Shown: positions 28,706 to 37,616 of the stretch, one piece after another
Position numbering within the stretch: the stretch's first letter is position 1
Layout: every line of letters begins with the position of its first letter
From: Rickettsia australis str. Phillips
GTDB lineage: Bacteria > Pseudomonadota > Alphaproteobacteria > Rickettsiales > Rickettsiaceae
Direction: 5' to 3'
Length of the DNA stretch: 40,091 nucleotides
Assembly: GCF_000273745.1 (NCBI RefSeq)
Contig: NZ_AKVZ01000031.1
Location: forward strand, 1 to 40,091
Notes under the pieces: model-generated
What the model saw: only the letters and a program-made list of their open reading frames with translations
Told to the model about the DNA's origin: nothing
The model's database searches: none
Translations under genes and position numbers: made by a program

Positions 28706-28741
28706 TTTAGTGTCACCCCGTGGTCAAGTCACGAGATGACA
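28706..28741. terminator. hairpin after tatA, from a gtcaccccgtgg-type palindrome
   Basis: gtgtcaccccgtggtcaagtcacgagatgac can fold with gtca-c-c...gtg arms. It is a minimal copy of the repeat family at 14228-14334. It sits 7 bp after the tatA stop and 13 bp before the lpoA stop, so it may end both convergent transcripts. Confidence 0.55.
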
Positions 28742-28753
28742 AATAACAATGCC

Positions 28754-29869
28754 CTAATCCCTTGAAACAGTAGAATATACACCATTCTCTTTCCTAATAA
28801 TGTCATACCGTCTCTGTGCTACTCCATTGATGAAATGAATATTACCGGATAAACCTATATAAGGTTGTCTACTGTTCATTCTATTTAAAAACCTTTCAGA
28901 TGCAAATTCATTGCCTATATAGTTTGCAGTCATACGTCCTAAATCATAAGAAAGAAGATGCATGAAGCCCATATGGTTAATACCTAAGTCTTTTGCCCTA
29001 TCCGGAACATTGCTATTGAGTAAATTTAAAGAACCGGTAAAGCTAATATCGATATTTTCAGGGTAATCGATATCAATACGATTATCACCGATTAAAATGG
29101 CTTTTTTATCTAAATTATATTTACGAATGCTATCGGCAAGTAGGTTTAAATTTTTTGGATCATCTGATAGATAAATAACCGGTTTTGTGTCAATACGTTC
29201 ATTTATAATATCGGTATTGTCTGAAATATTTCTTGCGGCTTTTGCTATAGATTCAGGATTATCCTCATAGAATTCGGTGCATGATAATGATGCATTTTTC
29301 TGAATTAATATATTTTGCATTACTTGACTAATAGTTTGCGAATGCTTCCCTTTAGGCAATAATGCCATAAAATCTTTATGGTCGTTACTTGCGTAATAAT
29401 TGATAATACGTATCAGTTGTTTTAAAGGTGCATGACCGAATACAAATAATTTATCTTCTGCAAGAACTGGGTTATTTGACATAGTTATAATAATAATATC
29501 ATTAGCTTTTGCTTTTTCGGCTATTAGAGAAGTAAAGTTAGAATATAGAGGCCCTAAAATAATCTTAGTTTTACGTGCTACTATTTTATCCATAGCGGCT
29601 AAAATGTTTTTTTCGTCTGAACCGTCGTAAGAAGTAACATGTATATAAGCTTTGATTCCGTCGTTAAGTCCCATTTTAATTAAATCTTTATATTGTTTCC
29701 CAACAATACTATCAGGACCCTGATTTGGCATTAAAATTGCAATCTCAATTTCTTTTTGTTCTTTTTTAGGAAAACTTATAGGTTCTTCTTTCGGAGTTTG
29801 ACAGGACGTTAAATATATCAAGAAAAAAAATGATAGAACGATTCGTAGTTTATGTTTTATACTAGCCAT
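28754..29869 (-). CDS. LpoA-like penicillin-binding-protein activator lipoprotein
   Basis: A 371-residue lipoprotein: signal peptide with lipobox YLTSC (Cys23), then a periplasmic-binding-protein fold (IEIAILMPNQGPDSIVGKQY, then TKIILGPLYSNFTSLIAEKA, IIITMSNNPVLAEDKLFVFG) typical of the C-terminal domain of LpoA (LppC family), which activates PBP1A from the outer membrane. The N-terminal TPR domain of enterobacterial LpoA is absent, as in alphaproteobacterial members. It is divergent from rsmI, the same pairing as lpoA-yraL/rsmI in E. coli, which supports the call. Only 24 bp separate the two start codons. Confidence 0.82.
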   Translation of the reverse strand: MASIKHKLRIVLSFFFLIYLTSCQTPKEEPISFPKKEQKEIEIAILMPNQGPDSIVGKQYKDLIKMGLNDGIKAYIHVTSYDGSDEKNILAAMDKIVARKTKIILGPLYSNFTSLIAEKAKANDIIIITMSNNPVLAEDKLFVFGHAPLKQLIRIINYYASNDHKDFMALLPKGKHSQTISQVMQNILIQKNASLSCTEFYEDNPESIAKAARNISDNTDIINERIDTKPVIYLSDDPKNLNLLADSIRKYNLDKKAILIGDNRIDIDYPENIDISFTGSLNLLNSNVPDRAKDLGINHMGFMHLLSYDLGRMTANYIGNEFASERFLNRMNSRQPYIGLSGNIHFINGVAQRRYDIIRKENGVYSTVSRD

Positions 29870-29893
29870 AATATTACTTAAAATTAAAAAACT

Positions 29894-30730
29894 ATGATTT
29901 TAAAATCGGGATTATATATTGTTTCAACGCCGATAGGCAATTTTGAAGATATAACGCTTCGTGCTATATCGACTCTAAAAAACTCAGATATTATCTTATG
30001 TGAGGATACTAGAATATCGCAAAAATTGCTAGCAAAACATGATATTCATACTAAATTACAAATTTATAATGATCATAGCGACGAGAAAGATAGAGAACAT
30101 ATTATAAGTTTAATAAAATCGGGCAATATAATAAGCTTAATTTCTGATGCAGGAACTCCTTTAATTTCCGATCCTGGCTATAAGTTAGTTAAAGGGTTGC
30201 GTAGTCTTAATTGTCATATAGACGTAGTACCAGGGGTATCTGCACTGATTACTGCTCTAACTTTATCGGCTCTTCCTACTGATCGATTTTTATTTCACGG
30301 TTTTTTACCTAAAACTACAGAAAGTAAGCAAAAGATTTTTTCTAAATTAGTAAATCTTAAGGCTACATTGATTTTTTTTGAAACTGCTCCTCGTTTGATA
30401 AACACCTTATCGGTAGCTAAGGAAATACTAGGAAACCGAGAAATATGTATAGCTCGTGAGTTAACTAAACTGTATCAGGAAATAAAAACAGGGGATATAG
30501 ATGAAATAATAGAGTTCTATCAAAACAATATTTTAAAAGGTGAGATAGTATTATTGATTTCAGGAAATCTACAAGAACAAAACCAACAAATAAATTTAGA
30601 AAAATTTATAGAACTTTGCTTAAGTAAAAACTTAAATAGCAAAACCACTACCGAACTTGCTTATGATAAATTCAAAGACGTTTATAGTAAGAAAGAAATA
30701 TATAGATTGGTGAATAAGCAAAAAACTTAA
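29894..30730 (+). CDS. rsmI: 16S rRNA (cytidine-1402-2'-O)-methyltransferase RsmI
   Basis: Methylates the ribose of C1402 in the decoding centre of 16S rRNA. The 278-residue protein has the RsmI/tetrapyrrole-methylase motifs: GLYIVSTPIGNFEDITLRAI, IILCEDTRISQKLL, SLISDAGTPLISDPGYKLV, VVPGVSALITALTLSALPTD and FHGFLPK. It lies divergent from lpoA with a 24-bp gap and no obvious ribosome binding site, so its transcript may be nearly leaderless or start inside lpoA. A palindromic element begins immediately after the stop. Confidence 0.95.
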   Translation: MILKSGLYIVSTPIGNFEDITLRAISTLKNSDIILCEDTRISQKLLAKHDIHTKLQIYNDHSDEKDREHIISLIKSGNIISLISDAGTPLISDPGYKLVKGLRSLNCHIDVVPGVSALITALTLSALPTDRFLFHGFLPKTTESKQKIFSKLVNLKATLIFFETAPRLINTLSVAKEILGNREICIARELTKLYQEIKTGDIDEIIEFYQNNILKGEIVLLISGNLQEQNQQINLEKFIELCLSKNLNSKTTTELAYDKFKDVYSKKEIYRLVNKQKT

Positions 30731-30873
30731 TAGACTTCTTCTAAAACTCTACTTCTAGAGGTAATTTGTACGTCGGTCCGGTACTCCTCAAATCCTCACG
30801 TATGTCTGCTGGGGTTCTGCGTTCTGTGTTTCCTTCAAATTCCTCCCTATAAGCGAGTTTCCAAAGAAGCCTA
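30731..30873. repeat. palindromic element directly after rsmI
   Basis: The left arm tagacttcttctaaaactct and beyond to ggtaatttg pairs with the right arm, read inverted, taggcttctttggaaactcg to ggaatttg; about 42 bp each side with mismatches. The first base follows the rsmI stop codon. It may act as terminator. No other copy of this arm sequence was found in the window. Confidence 0.75.
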
Positions 30874-30947
30874 GTATAAATTTATAGTAGAATTTACCTT
30901 AGAATATGGTAAATTAAAGAGAAAAGATAAAATTTAGTAGTATAATT

Positions 30948-31753
30948 ATGTATAAAGTTAATCCGAGAGTCGATTTGGCCTTTAAAAAAATCTTTGGAGT
31001 AGAAGAGAATAAGGATTTGTTGATCTTGCTTATTAATTCGATAGTAAGCAAAGAAAAGAAGGTTGCAGAAGTAACGCTGCTTAATCCATATAACCCGAAG
31101 AATTTTTGGACAGATAAGCTGTCTATCCTTAATATTAAAGCCAATAGTGAAAGTAGTAAAATATTTAATATTGAAATACAAATGGCAGATGAAGCGGATT
31201 ACGATACGAGCTTTATATTATTGGGCAAAGATGTATATGCAGCATCTAAGAGAAGGAGCTAGCTACTCAGCATTAAACAAATCAATAGGTATACATATAC
31301 TTAATTTTATAAGTATTACGAATACTGATAATTATCAATACTATAGAGCTTAATAAATTTGCTAAGAACCATAAAGAAGAGTTATCGGATGTCGTTAAGA
31401 AAGTTAAAAACGCTTTAGATATATGGCTAGCATTTTGAAGACGTAATGATTTATTAAATAAAGATAATTTACCAAAAGAGCTAGATAATAAGGAGCTAAA
31501 AAAAGCATTAACAATACTTGAAATAATAAATTTAAGTGATGCAGAAAGAAAAGAATATGAGAATCGTAGAGAATGACTTAGAATTGAAGCCGGGGCTTTT
31601 AAAAAGATGGAAGAGAAAGGAAGGGCTGAAAGAAATATAGCAATAGCAAAGAACCTGTTATTTAAAAATATAAATATAATAGCAGATTCTACATGGCTAA
31701 CTACATAGGAAATAGAAAAGCTAAAAGCAAAAATCGATAAGGTAGAAAAATAA
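30948..31753 (+). pseudogene. Rpn-family (PD-(D/E)XK) recombination-promoting nuclease, broken
   Basis: The first 105 codons read MYKVNPRVDLAFKKIFGVEE, NKDLLILLINSIVSKE, LSILNIKANSESSKIFNIEI, Q-M-ADEAD, which is the N-terminal catalytic region of the Rpn/transposase_31 family (nuclease core D..E-x-Q). A frameshift near 31240 follows (YWAKMYMQHLREGASYSALN, SIGIHILNF), then more pieces in other frames: LNKFAKNHKEELSDVVKKVK, a TGA, LLNKDNLPKELDNKELKKAL, another TGA (31575-31577), LRIEAGAFKKMEEKGRAERN, and a TAG. All parts stay in family order. This gene family is heavily amplified and mostly dead in rickettsial genomes. Confidence 0.8.
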
Positions 31754-31754
31754 A

Positions 31755-31782
31755 AGGTCGCCTGTGATATATCAGACGACCT
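31755..31782 (-). terminator. rho-independent terminator of the entericidin-like gene
   Basis: On the minus strand the hairpin aggtcgtctg / cagg-cgacct (one mismatch, loop atatatca) begins 9 bp after the stop of the small lipoprotein gene and is followed by ttttatttttc, a good U-tract in that direction. Confidence 0.75.
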
Positions 31783-31790
31783 ATTACAAA

Positions 31791-31967
31791 TTAGTTAGCT
31801 GAGCTGTGAGAACATCCGCAACCTTTGTTATGCTTATTTCTTTCTGCTGAATCTTCAAGTGTTTTACCTGCCGCTTGCATATCTTGACCAGCTCCTTGCA
31901 TTGTATTACACGCACTTGTTAAGAAAGCTACAGCTACTAATATAGAAGTTATAAATGCTGAACGCAT
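31791..31967 (-). CDS. entericidin-like small lipoprotein with Cys/His-rich tail
   Basis: A 58-residue protein: signal peptide MRSAFITSILVAVAFLTSAC (lipobox LTSAC, Cys20), then NTMQGAGQDMQAAGKTLEDS, which is the core of the EcnA/EcnB entericidin family (C-N-T-x-x-G-x-G-x-D-x-x-x-x-G). The usual short end is replaced by a tail AERNKHNKGCGCSHSSAN with two Cys and two His, unlike common entericidins, which might bind metal. Entericidins are tiny cell-envelope lipoproteins linked to stress-related lysis in enterobacteria. A rho-independent terminator follows. Short but well supported by lipobox, family core and terminator. Confidence 0.82.
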   Translation of the reverse strand: MRSAFITSILVAVAFLTSACNTMQGAGQDMQAAGKTLEDSAERNKHNKGCGCSHSSAN

Positions 31968-32033
31968 AAATTTACCTTTATCAAATTGAGACTAGATATT
32001 ATGAAGTAAATAAAAAATTGTCAACTTAAAATG

Positions 32034-32146
32034 TATACTCAGATAGAGCTTCAAAAATTGGCTACGTCGTCTTATAAGATCTGCGGTACTAAGCAGTTCC
32101 TCGACTTATAGACTCCTTACTCTTTTTGAAGTTGATCTTCGTATAT
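32034..32146. repeat. RPE-type palindrome, copy B, entering the nth reading frame
   Basis: The left arm tatactcagatagagcttca and right arm, inverted, atatacgaagatcaacttca pair imperfectly around the centre near 32085. Homologous along its length to the repeat at 27723-27849. Its right third (32106-32146) is the 3' end of the nth coding sequence and supplies its stop codon. Confidence 0.87.
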
Positions 32147-32792
32147 CTATTTCATTTACTGTGAGTTTATTAATATAATACTCACAATACTCTTTAATAG
32201 GGCAGATGTCACAATCTGGTTTTCTAGCTTTGCAAATATATCTACCATGCAGAATTAGCCAGTGATGGGCATGAGTGAGCCATTTTACATCAATAATTTT
32301 CAGTAGCTCTTTTTCTACTATTTCAGGACTATTACCTTTAGCAAGTCCAATCCTTTTGGCTACTCTAAAAACATGCGTATCAACTGCCATTGTCGGCATA
32401 CCGAATAAGCAGTTTTGTACAACATTGGCAGTTTTTCTGCCAACGCCCGGCAGTTTAACTAATTCCTGAAAGTCATTTGGTACTGAAGCTTGATAATTGC
32501 TTATCAATATTTTACATAATGCGATAATATTTTTTGCTTTGCTGTTAAATAGTCCGATAGATTTTATATATTTTTTAAGTCCTTCTTCACCGAGTACTAG
32601 AATTTTTTCCGGTGTATCGTAAGCTTCAAATAAAGATTTAGTGGCTAAATTTACTGATATATCGGTGGCTTGAGCAGATAATATTACTGCTACTAATAAG
32701 GTAAAATCATTCTTATATATTAATTCAGTTTTTGGATTTGGATTATTCTTACTAAAAATCTCAAGAATTTTATTAACTATTTGTGCTTGCAT
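32106..32792 (-). CDS. nth: endonuclease III
   Basis: DNA glycosylase/AP lyase for oxidised pyrimidines in base-excision repair. The 228-residue protein carries the helix-hairpin-helix [15 protein letters not shown] with catalytic Lys120, Asp138 in [13 protein letters not shown], and the [4Fe-4S] cluster Cys residues 187, 194, 197 and 203 (C-x6-C-x2-C-x5-C). These positions match E. coli Nth. The last 13 or so residues ([14 protein letters not shown]) are encoded by the palindromic element at 32034-32146 and are not part of the family; without it the protein would end near residue 214, close to the normal length of 211. The tail lies after the cluster loop, so activity is probably kept. Confidence 0.95.
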   Translation of the reverse strand: MQAQIVNKILEIFSKNNPNPKTELIYKNDFTLLVAVILSAQATDISVNLATKSLFEAYDTPEKILVLGEEGLKKYIKSIGLFNSKAKNIIALCKILISNYQASVPNDFQELVKLPGVGRKTANVVQNCLFGMPTMAVDTHVFRVAKRIGLAKGNSPEIVEKELLKIIDVKWLTHAHHWLILHGRYICKARKPDCDICPIKEYCEYYINKLTVNEIDIRRSTSKRVRSL

Positions 32793-32841
32793 ATATTGCT
32801 ATAGGAAGTGTATTTTAGAAGATAAATTATTGAGTCTGAAA

Positions 32842-33156
32842 ATGCTAGAAAATAAAAATTTTGAATTTATAGAAAATGCACTAAAAAATAATAAAGTAGT
32901 TCTGTTCATGAAAGGTACTCAGGAAACTCCAATGTGTGGCTTTTCTGCTAAAGTAGTAGCTATTTTGAATAAATTAGGTGTAGAGTTTCGTGATATTAAT
33001 GTATTTGTTAATCCGGAATTTCGCGAAGATTTAAAAAAATTTAGCGATTGGCCAACATTCCCACAATTATACATTAAAGGGGAATTAGTCGGCGGTTGTG
33101 ACATTGCGACGGAGCTATACAATAATGGCGAGCTTGAGAAGATGTTAAGAGAGTAA
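32842..33156 (+). CDS. grxD: monothiol glutaredoxin, Grx4 type
   Basis: A 104-residue monothiol glutaredoxin that binds and delivers [2Fe-2S] clusters. The active site is MCGFSAK (CGFS, Cys32), preceded by VVLFMKGTQETP and followed by DWPTFPQLYIKGELVGGCDI, all typical. I start it at the ATG at 32842; an upstream in-frame TTG (32830) would add four residues. About 50 bp downstream of the divergent nth start. It shares the stretch with a palindromic hairpin downstream. Confidence 0.94.
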   Translation: MLENKNFEFIENALKNNKVVLFMKGTQETPMCGFSAKVVAILNKLGVEFRDINVFVNPEFREDLKKFSDWPTFPQLYIKGELVGGCDIATELYNNGELEKMLRE

Positions 33157-33180
33157 GGATGTCATACTGCGACTCTTTGA

Positions 33181-33208
33181 TGTCATTCCCGCGAAAGCGG
33201 GAATGACA
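33181..33208. repeat. perfect RPE-type hairpin with GAAA loop
   Basis: tgtcattcccgc-gaaa-gcgggaatgaca: a perfect 12-bp stem with a GAAA tetraloop. It is the cleanest copy of the family also seen at 6934-6971. It lies between grxD and the esterase gene and could terminate the grxD transcript. Confidence 0.9.
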
Positions 33209-33236
33209 TATAAAACATAACAATTTTGTAAAAAAC

Positions 33237-33881
33237 ATGAACAAATATTTAGAATATCCTGAAGTAGAAAGTAAAGAGCAGCCGGCAAAGAAGCTAGTAG
33301 TGTTACTGCACGGTATCGGCTCGGACGGACATGATTTAATAGGATTAGTCCCTTATATCAAAAACGATTTACCCAATTGTCATTTTATTTCCCCACATGG
33401 TATCGAGGCTTATGATATGATGCCTTATGGTAGACAATGGTTTAGTTTGCAAGACCGCAGCCCGCATATTATGGCAAAGCTAATTGCAAATAATATTTCT
33501 AAGCTTGAAGATATAATAAAGCAAAAGCAGGAAGAGTTAAATCTAACCAACAAAGATACTATCATTATCGGCTTTTCTCAAGGTACGATGGTAGGGTTAT
33601 ATTTAACACTAGTTCAAAAAGAACCGTTTTTTTGCACTATAGGTTTTTCGGGTGCATTAATTCCACCTATGGAAGTTAATAATACGCTTACCCCTATATG
33701 CTTGATTCATGGGGAATTAGATGAGGTGGTTGGTGTTAGTGAGATGTATAATGCTTCAAACTATTTATCTAAGCTCCATATAGAGCATAGCGGGCATAAA
33801 TTAACTTCTCTTGCTCACTCAATAGATGGACGGGGGCTTGAGATTGCGATTAATTTTATAGATTCTGTGTATAAAAATTAA
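33237..33881 (+). CDS. alpha/beta-hydrolase carboxylesterase (phospholipase/carboxylesterase family)
   Basis: A 214-residue serine esterase of the Abhydrolase_2 family (acyl-protein thioesterase and carboxylesterase group). The oxyanion motif is [14 protein letters not shown]; the nucleophile is Ser114 in IIGFSQGTM; Asp162 lies in HGELDEVV and His194 in [12 protein letters not shown]. The catalytic triad is thus complete and the length normal. No signal peptide, so cytoplasmic. The natural substrate is unknown; rickettsial annotations often call it phospholipase/carboxylesterase. Its stop codon is the exact point at which the restriction-modification relic begins. Confidence 0.88.
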   Translation: MNKYLEYPEVESKEQPAKKLVVLLHGIGSDGHDLIGLVPYIKNDLPNCHFISPHGIEAYDMMPYGRQWFSLQDRSPHIMAKLIANNISKLEDIIKQKQEELNLTNKDTIIIGFSQGTMVGLYLTLVQKEPFFCTIGFSGALIPPMEVNNTLTPICLIHGELDEVVGVSEMYNASNYLSKLHIEHSGHKLTSLAHSIDGRGLEIAINFIDSVYKN

Positions 33882-34586
33882 ACTGGTGATTGTTTAGAAG
33901 TAATGGATAAAATCCCCAATAATTCTATTTATTTGATTGTAACTTCTCCACCATATAATTTAAAGAATTCTAAGGGTAATGGCATGAAAGATGGACGTGA
34001 TGGTAAATGATCAAATGCAGCTTTACTTAATGGTTATAAAAACCACTCCGATTGTATGCCGCATGATGAATATGTCAGTTGGTAAAGAAAATGCTTAGCT
34101 GAAATGCTGAGTATAATATCAAATGATGGAGCTATTTTCTATAACCATAAATGGAGAGTACAAAAAGGAATTCTACAAGATCGTCAAGATATAATATCAG
34201 GTTTTCCTGTAAGGCAAATTATTATATGGCAACGCAAAGGAGGGATAAATTTTAATCCTGGTTATTTTCTACATACGTATAAGTCATTTATTTAATATGA
34301 AAATTTTAAATTGTCTCCTAAAGCAAATGCATATGGTGATGTATGGGAAGTTACTCAAGAAATGAATAATGATCATCCTGCACCGTTTCCAAATGCACTA
34401 ACTGCAAGAATTATATCTTCTACTAATACAAAAATAGTCTTAGATCCATTTATGGGTTCTGGAACAACAGCAATAGCTGCTCAAAAATAAAATTTAGATT
34501 ATATAGAAATTTCTCAAGAGTATGTAAATAAAGCACAAGCAAGAATTAATGATCAACTTGACAAATTAACAATGTTAATAAAATGA
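33882..34586 (+). pseudogene. type II DNA methyltransferase (beta-class, TSPPY motif), dead
   Basis: A single frame runs for 234 codons from the base after the esterase stop to a TGA at 34584-34586 and keeps all core motifs of a beta-type N4-cytosine/N6-adenine methyltransferase: GDCLEVMDKIPNNS, the catalytic TSPPYNLK (33942-33965), GAIFYNHKWRVQKG, PVRQIIIWQRKGGINFNPGY, and the SAM-binding DPFMGSGTT (34443-34469), then EISQEYVNKAQARI. It is interrupted by four in-frame stops: TGA 34008, TAA 34083, TAA 34293, TAA 34488. No frameshift exists. The first 5-10 residues and any start codon are lost at the junction with the esterase gene. The final TGA overlaps the ATG of the endonuclease relic. Confidence 0.85.
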
Positions 34587-35425
34587 ATATTCCTATTTAT
34601 ACAAAAGAATCTTTAATTGCTAAATTACTTGAAATTAAATCTATGGGATGGATAGAAAATAGTAGACATGGAAATCATGGTGGGGTTGGAAACACTATTG
34701 AAGATTTATTAGGTATCAGAGAAAATAATTTACCAATTTCAAATGCTGCTGAATGAGAGCTAAAATGTCAACGTCTTAATACTGTATCACTTACAACCCT
34801 TTTTCATTAGGACAAGCAGCTTCTTCACACACAGTATTTAAACTCAGATTCTTTATTAAATCTTATGGAGCCCTCCCCTACAGCTTTAAAATTTGTTCCT
34901 TGTATGCTATTATCCAAATATGGTTGGTCTCATCAAAAGGCAGGGAAAAATATCCTATTCACGAAAAGAGCTTTCGTCAGACAATTTCTATCTTATCAAG
35001 GAGTGATAGAGGATTCAAAGTAGTTGTAGATAGATTAGAGCAGAAAGTTTTAATCTCGTTTGATGCTGAGCTTGTAGCTAATCATCATAAAGAGTGGTTA
35101 TTATCTATTGAAAAAAATATTGGTTTAAAAGAGCTTAATCCTCAACCATATTGGGGATTTTAAGACTTAAATCATAAAACAGGAACTAAAATTCATAATT
35201 ATTTTTTTATAGGTGTAGAGGTAAAAAAAAGCAGAGAAAGAATTTTTCTTATATTCTAAAATCATGAAACTTTCAGGATTTGCGTTAAATAAATTTATAG
35301 GCACAGTTGCAATTGGGAATATTGTTGTAGATTTTGATGCTAGAACAGGGCATAATCATGGAACTAAGTTCAGGTTCAGAAATAGTAGATTGCACGAGTT
35401 GTATGAAAATGTAGAAGCAATATAA
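34583..35425 (+). pseudogene. MvaI/BcnI-family type II restriction endonuclease, dead
   Basis: From ATG at 34583 the frame reads NIPIYTKESLIAKLLEIKSM, GWIENSRHGNHGGVGNTIED, LLGIRENNLPISNAAE, then TGA, then ELKCQR. The (LLEIK-x-MGWI..R.GN.G.G.T.E.LLGI.ENN..ELK) pattern is that of the MvaI/BcnI family, with the active-site E-x-K (ELK) following the stop. Later pieces in shifted frames include EKYPIHEKSFRQTISI, RGFKVVVDRLEQKVLISFD, PQPYWGF, LSGFALNKFIGTVAIGN, VVDFDARTGHNHGTKFRFRN, RLHELYENVEAI to a stop at 35423-35425; the HNHGT-x-FR block fits the family C-terminus. At least one nonsense codon and two frameshifts. MvaI/BcnI enzymes cut CCWGG/CCSGG-like sites; the specificity here cannot be told. 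Confidence 0.8.
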
Positions 35426-35439
35426 ATATAGGATAATTA

Positions 35440-36702
35440 ATGAATATTTTTAATAATAATTTACATGAAACGGATAAAGAAATTAATGAAATAATAAAGC
35501 ATGAAAAGTTACGTCAAAGTAGCGTAATCGAGCTTATTGCATCAGAGAATTTCGTAAGTCCCGCAGTGCTTGAAGCTCAAGGGTCGATTCTGACTAATAA
35601 ATATGCAGAAGGGTATTCCGGTAAACGTTTTTATAACGGTTGTGAGGCAGTAGATAAAGCTGAAAATTTAGCTATAGAGAGAGTAAAAAAATTATTTAAC
35701 TGCAAATATGCAAATGTGCAACCTCATTCAGGCTCACAAGCAAATCAGGCTGTATATTTTGCTTTATTACAGCCGGGCGATACAATTCTTGGTATGTCCT
35801 TAGATAGCGGCGGGCATCTAACGCACGGTGCAGCCCCTAATATGTCCGGTAAATGGTTTAACGCCGTTTCTTATAGCGTACATAAAGAAACTTATTTAAT
35901 CGATTATGATGAGATTGAGAGGTTAGCAGTTTTATACAAACCAAAACTACTTATAGCTGGCTTTTCTGCTTATCCTCGTAATATTGATTTTGCAAAATTT
36001 AGAGAAATTGCGGATAAAGTCGGAGCATATTTCATGGCAGATATTGCTCATATTGCAGGGCTTGTTGCCACAGGTGAGCATCAAAGCCCTATTTCTTATG
36101 CTCATGTTGTTACCTCTACTACTCACAAAACGCTTAGGGGACCAAGGGGCGGTTTAATCTTATCTGACGATGAAGAGATAGGCAAAAAAATAAATTCTGC
36201 GTTATTTCCAGGATTACAAGGTGGTCCGTTAATGCATATAATCGCCGCAAAAGCAGTAGCTTTTTTAGAAAGCTTGCAGCCTGAATATAAAAACTATATT
36301 AAGCAGGTAATAAGTAACGCTAAAGCTTTAGCAAGTAGCTTGCAAGAAAGAGGATATGATATATTAACAGGCGGAACAGATAATCATATTGTTTTAGTGG
36401 ATTTGCGTAAAAACGGAATTACCGGAAAGCTTGCTGCTAATTCTTTAGATAGAGCAGGGATTACATGTAATAAGAATGCTATCCCGTTTGATAAAACTTC
36501 GCCTTTTATCACTTCAGGTATTCGCCTTGGTACTCCTGCATGTACTACTAGAGGCTTTAAAGAAAAGGATTTTGTATTAGTCGGTCATATAGTAGCAGAT
36601 ATTTTAGATGCTCTAAAGAATAATAAAGATAATAGTAAAGCTGAACAGAAAGTGCTAAATAAAGTAACAAAACTAATTAAATTATTTCCGTTTTATGACT
36701 AA
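35440..36702 (+). CDS. glyA: serine hydroxymethyltransferase
   Basis: PLP enzyme that interconverts serine and glycine and charges tetrahydrofolate with one-carbon units. The 420-residue protein has [57 protein letters not shown], the [12 protein letters not shown] block, and the PLP-binding Lys230 in [16 protein letters not shown]. Intact and full length. Its stop overlaps the lipA start by 8 bp, so the two are co-transcribed. Confidence 0.97.
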   Translation: MNIFNNNLHETDKEINEIIKHEKLRQSSVIELIASENFVSPAVLEAQGSILTNKYAEGYSGKRFYNGCEAVDKAENLAIERVKKLFNCKYANVQPHSGSQANQAVYFALLQPGDTILGMSLDSGGHLTHGAAPNMSGKWFNAVSYSVHKETYLIDYDEIERLAVLYKPKLLIAGFSAYPRNIDFAKFREIADKVGAYFMADIAHIAGLVATGEHQSPISYAHVVTSTTHKTLRGPRGGLILSDDEEIGKKINSALFPGLQGGPLMHIIAAKAVAFLESLQPEYKNYIKQVISNAKALASSLQERGYDILTGGTDNHIVLVDLRKNGITGKLAANSLDRAGITCNKNAIPFDKTSPFITSGIRLGTPACTTRGFKEKDFVLVGHIVADILDALKNNKDNSKAEQKVLNKVTKLIKLFPFYD

Positions 36703-37588
36703 TTTAAATAAAAGGCCGGATTGGATAAAGGTTAAAGCTCCTAATTCTGCAGCGTATTATAATACAAAAGATTTAATAAAGAATCTGAGTTTAAATACTG
36801 TGTGCGAAGAAGCTGCTTGTCCTAATATCGGTGAGTGTTGGTCAAGAAAACATGCAACCGTGATGGTTTTAGGTTCGGTTTGTACTAGAGCCTGTAGGTT
36901 TTGTAATGTCAAAACGGGTAGACCGGATTTACTTGATCCGCACGAACCGCAAAGGTTAGCAGAGGCGGTACAAAAGTTAAATCTTAAGCATGTAGTAATT
37001 ACTTCCGTCGATCGTGATGACCTTGAGGACGGTGGAGCTTCACATTTTGCGGAGTGTATTAATGAAATTAGAAAAGCATCGCCAAATACTACTATCGAGA
37101 TTCTAACACCCGATTTTTTAAGAAAAGAAGGAGCAGCTGAAATAATAGCCAATTCAAAGCCTGACGTCTTTAATCATAATGTCGAAACAGTACCGTCTTT
37201 ATATAAAACGATTAGACCTGGAGCTAGATATTATAATTCTTTAAGCTTACTTCACAATATCAAAAAATTATCTCCTGAAATTTTTACAAAATCCGGTATG
37301 ATGGTAGGGCTTGGCGAAGAAATAAATGAAGTAGTACAGGTTATGGATGATTTAAGGGAAGCAAAGGTTGATTTCCTCACTATCGGGCAGTATCTGCAAC
37401 CTACTAAAAATCATGCCGAGATCGCAAAATATGTTACTCCTGAAGAGTTTAAATATTTAGAGCGAATAGCAAAAACCAAAGGATTCTTGATGGTTTCGGC
37501 AACCCCGCTAACCCGTTCTTCATACCATGCCGATGAGGATTTTCAAAAATTAAAAAAGAATTACCAACAGCGTCATACAGTGGCTTAA
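36695..37588 (+). CDS. lipA: lipoyl synthase
   Basis: Radical-SAM enzyme inserting two sulfurs into octanoyl groups on the E2 subunits of pyruvate and 2-oxoglutarate dehydrogenase. The 297-residue protein has the auxiliary cluster motif with Cys37, 42 and 48 ([12 protein letters not shown]), the radical-SAM cluster Cys63, 67 and 70 (CTRACRFC), [20 protein letters not shown], and the C-terminal RSSYHAD with the Ser ligand. All needed residues are present. Translationally coupled to glyA. Confidence 0.97.
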   Translation: MTNLNKRPDWIKVKAPNSAAYYNTKDLIKNLSLNTVCEEAACPNIGECWSRKHATVMVLGSVCTRACRFCNVKTGRPDLLDPHEPQRLAEAVQKLNLKHVVITSVDRDDLEDGGASHFAECINEIRKASPNTTIEILTPDFLRKEGAAEIIANSKPDVFNHNVETVPSLYKTIRPGARYYNSLSLLHNIKKLSPEIFTKSGMMVGLGEEINEVVQVMDDLREAKVDFLTIGQYLQPTKNHAEIAKYVTPEEFKYLERIAKTKGFLMVSATPLTRSSYHADEDFQKLKKNYQQRHTVA

Positions 37589-37616
37589 CGGATGTTGTTG
37601 TATGGATACTAGAACC

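Noticed and set aside
34104..34295. 63-codon plus frame starting at an internal ATG
   Set aside because: It is a stop-free stretch inside the dead methyltransferase, not a separate gene.
34900..35163. 87-codon plus frame
   Set aside because: It is one frame segment of the dead MvaI/BcnI-like nuclease; its first residues are not part of that family.
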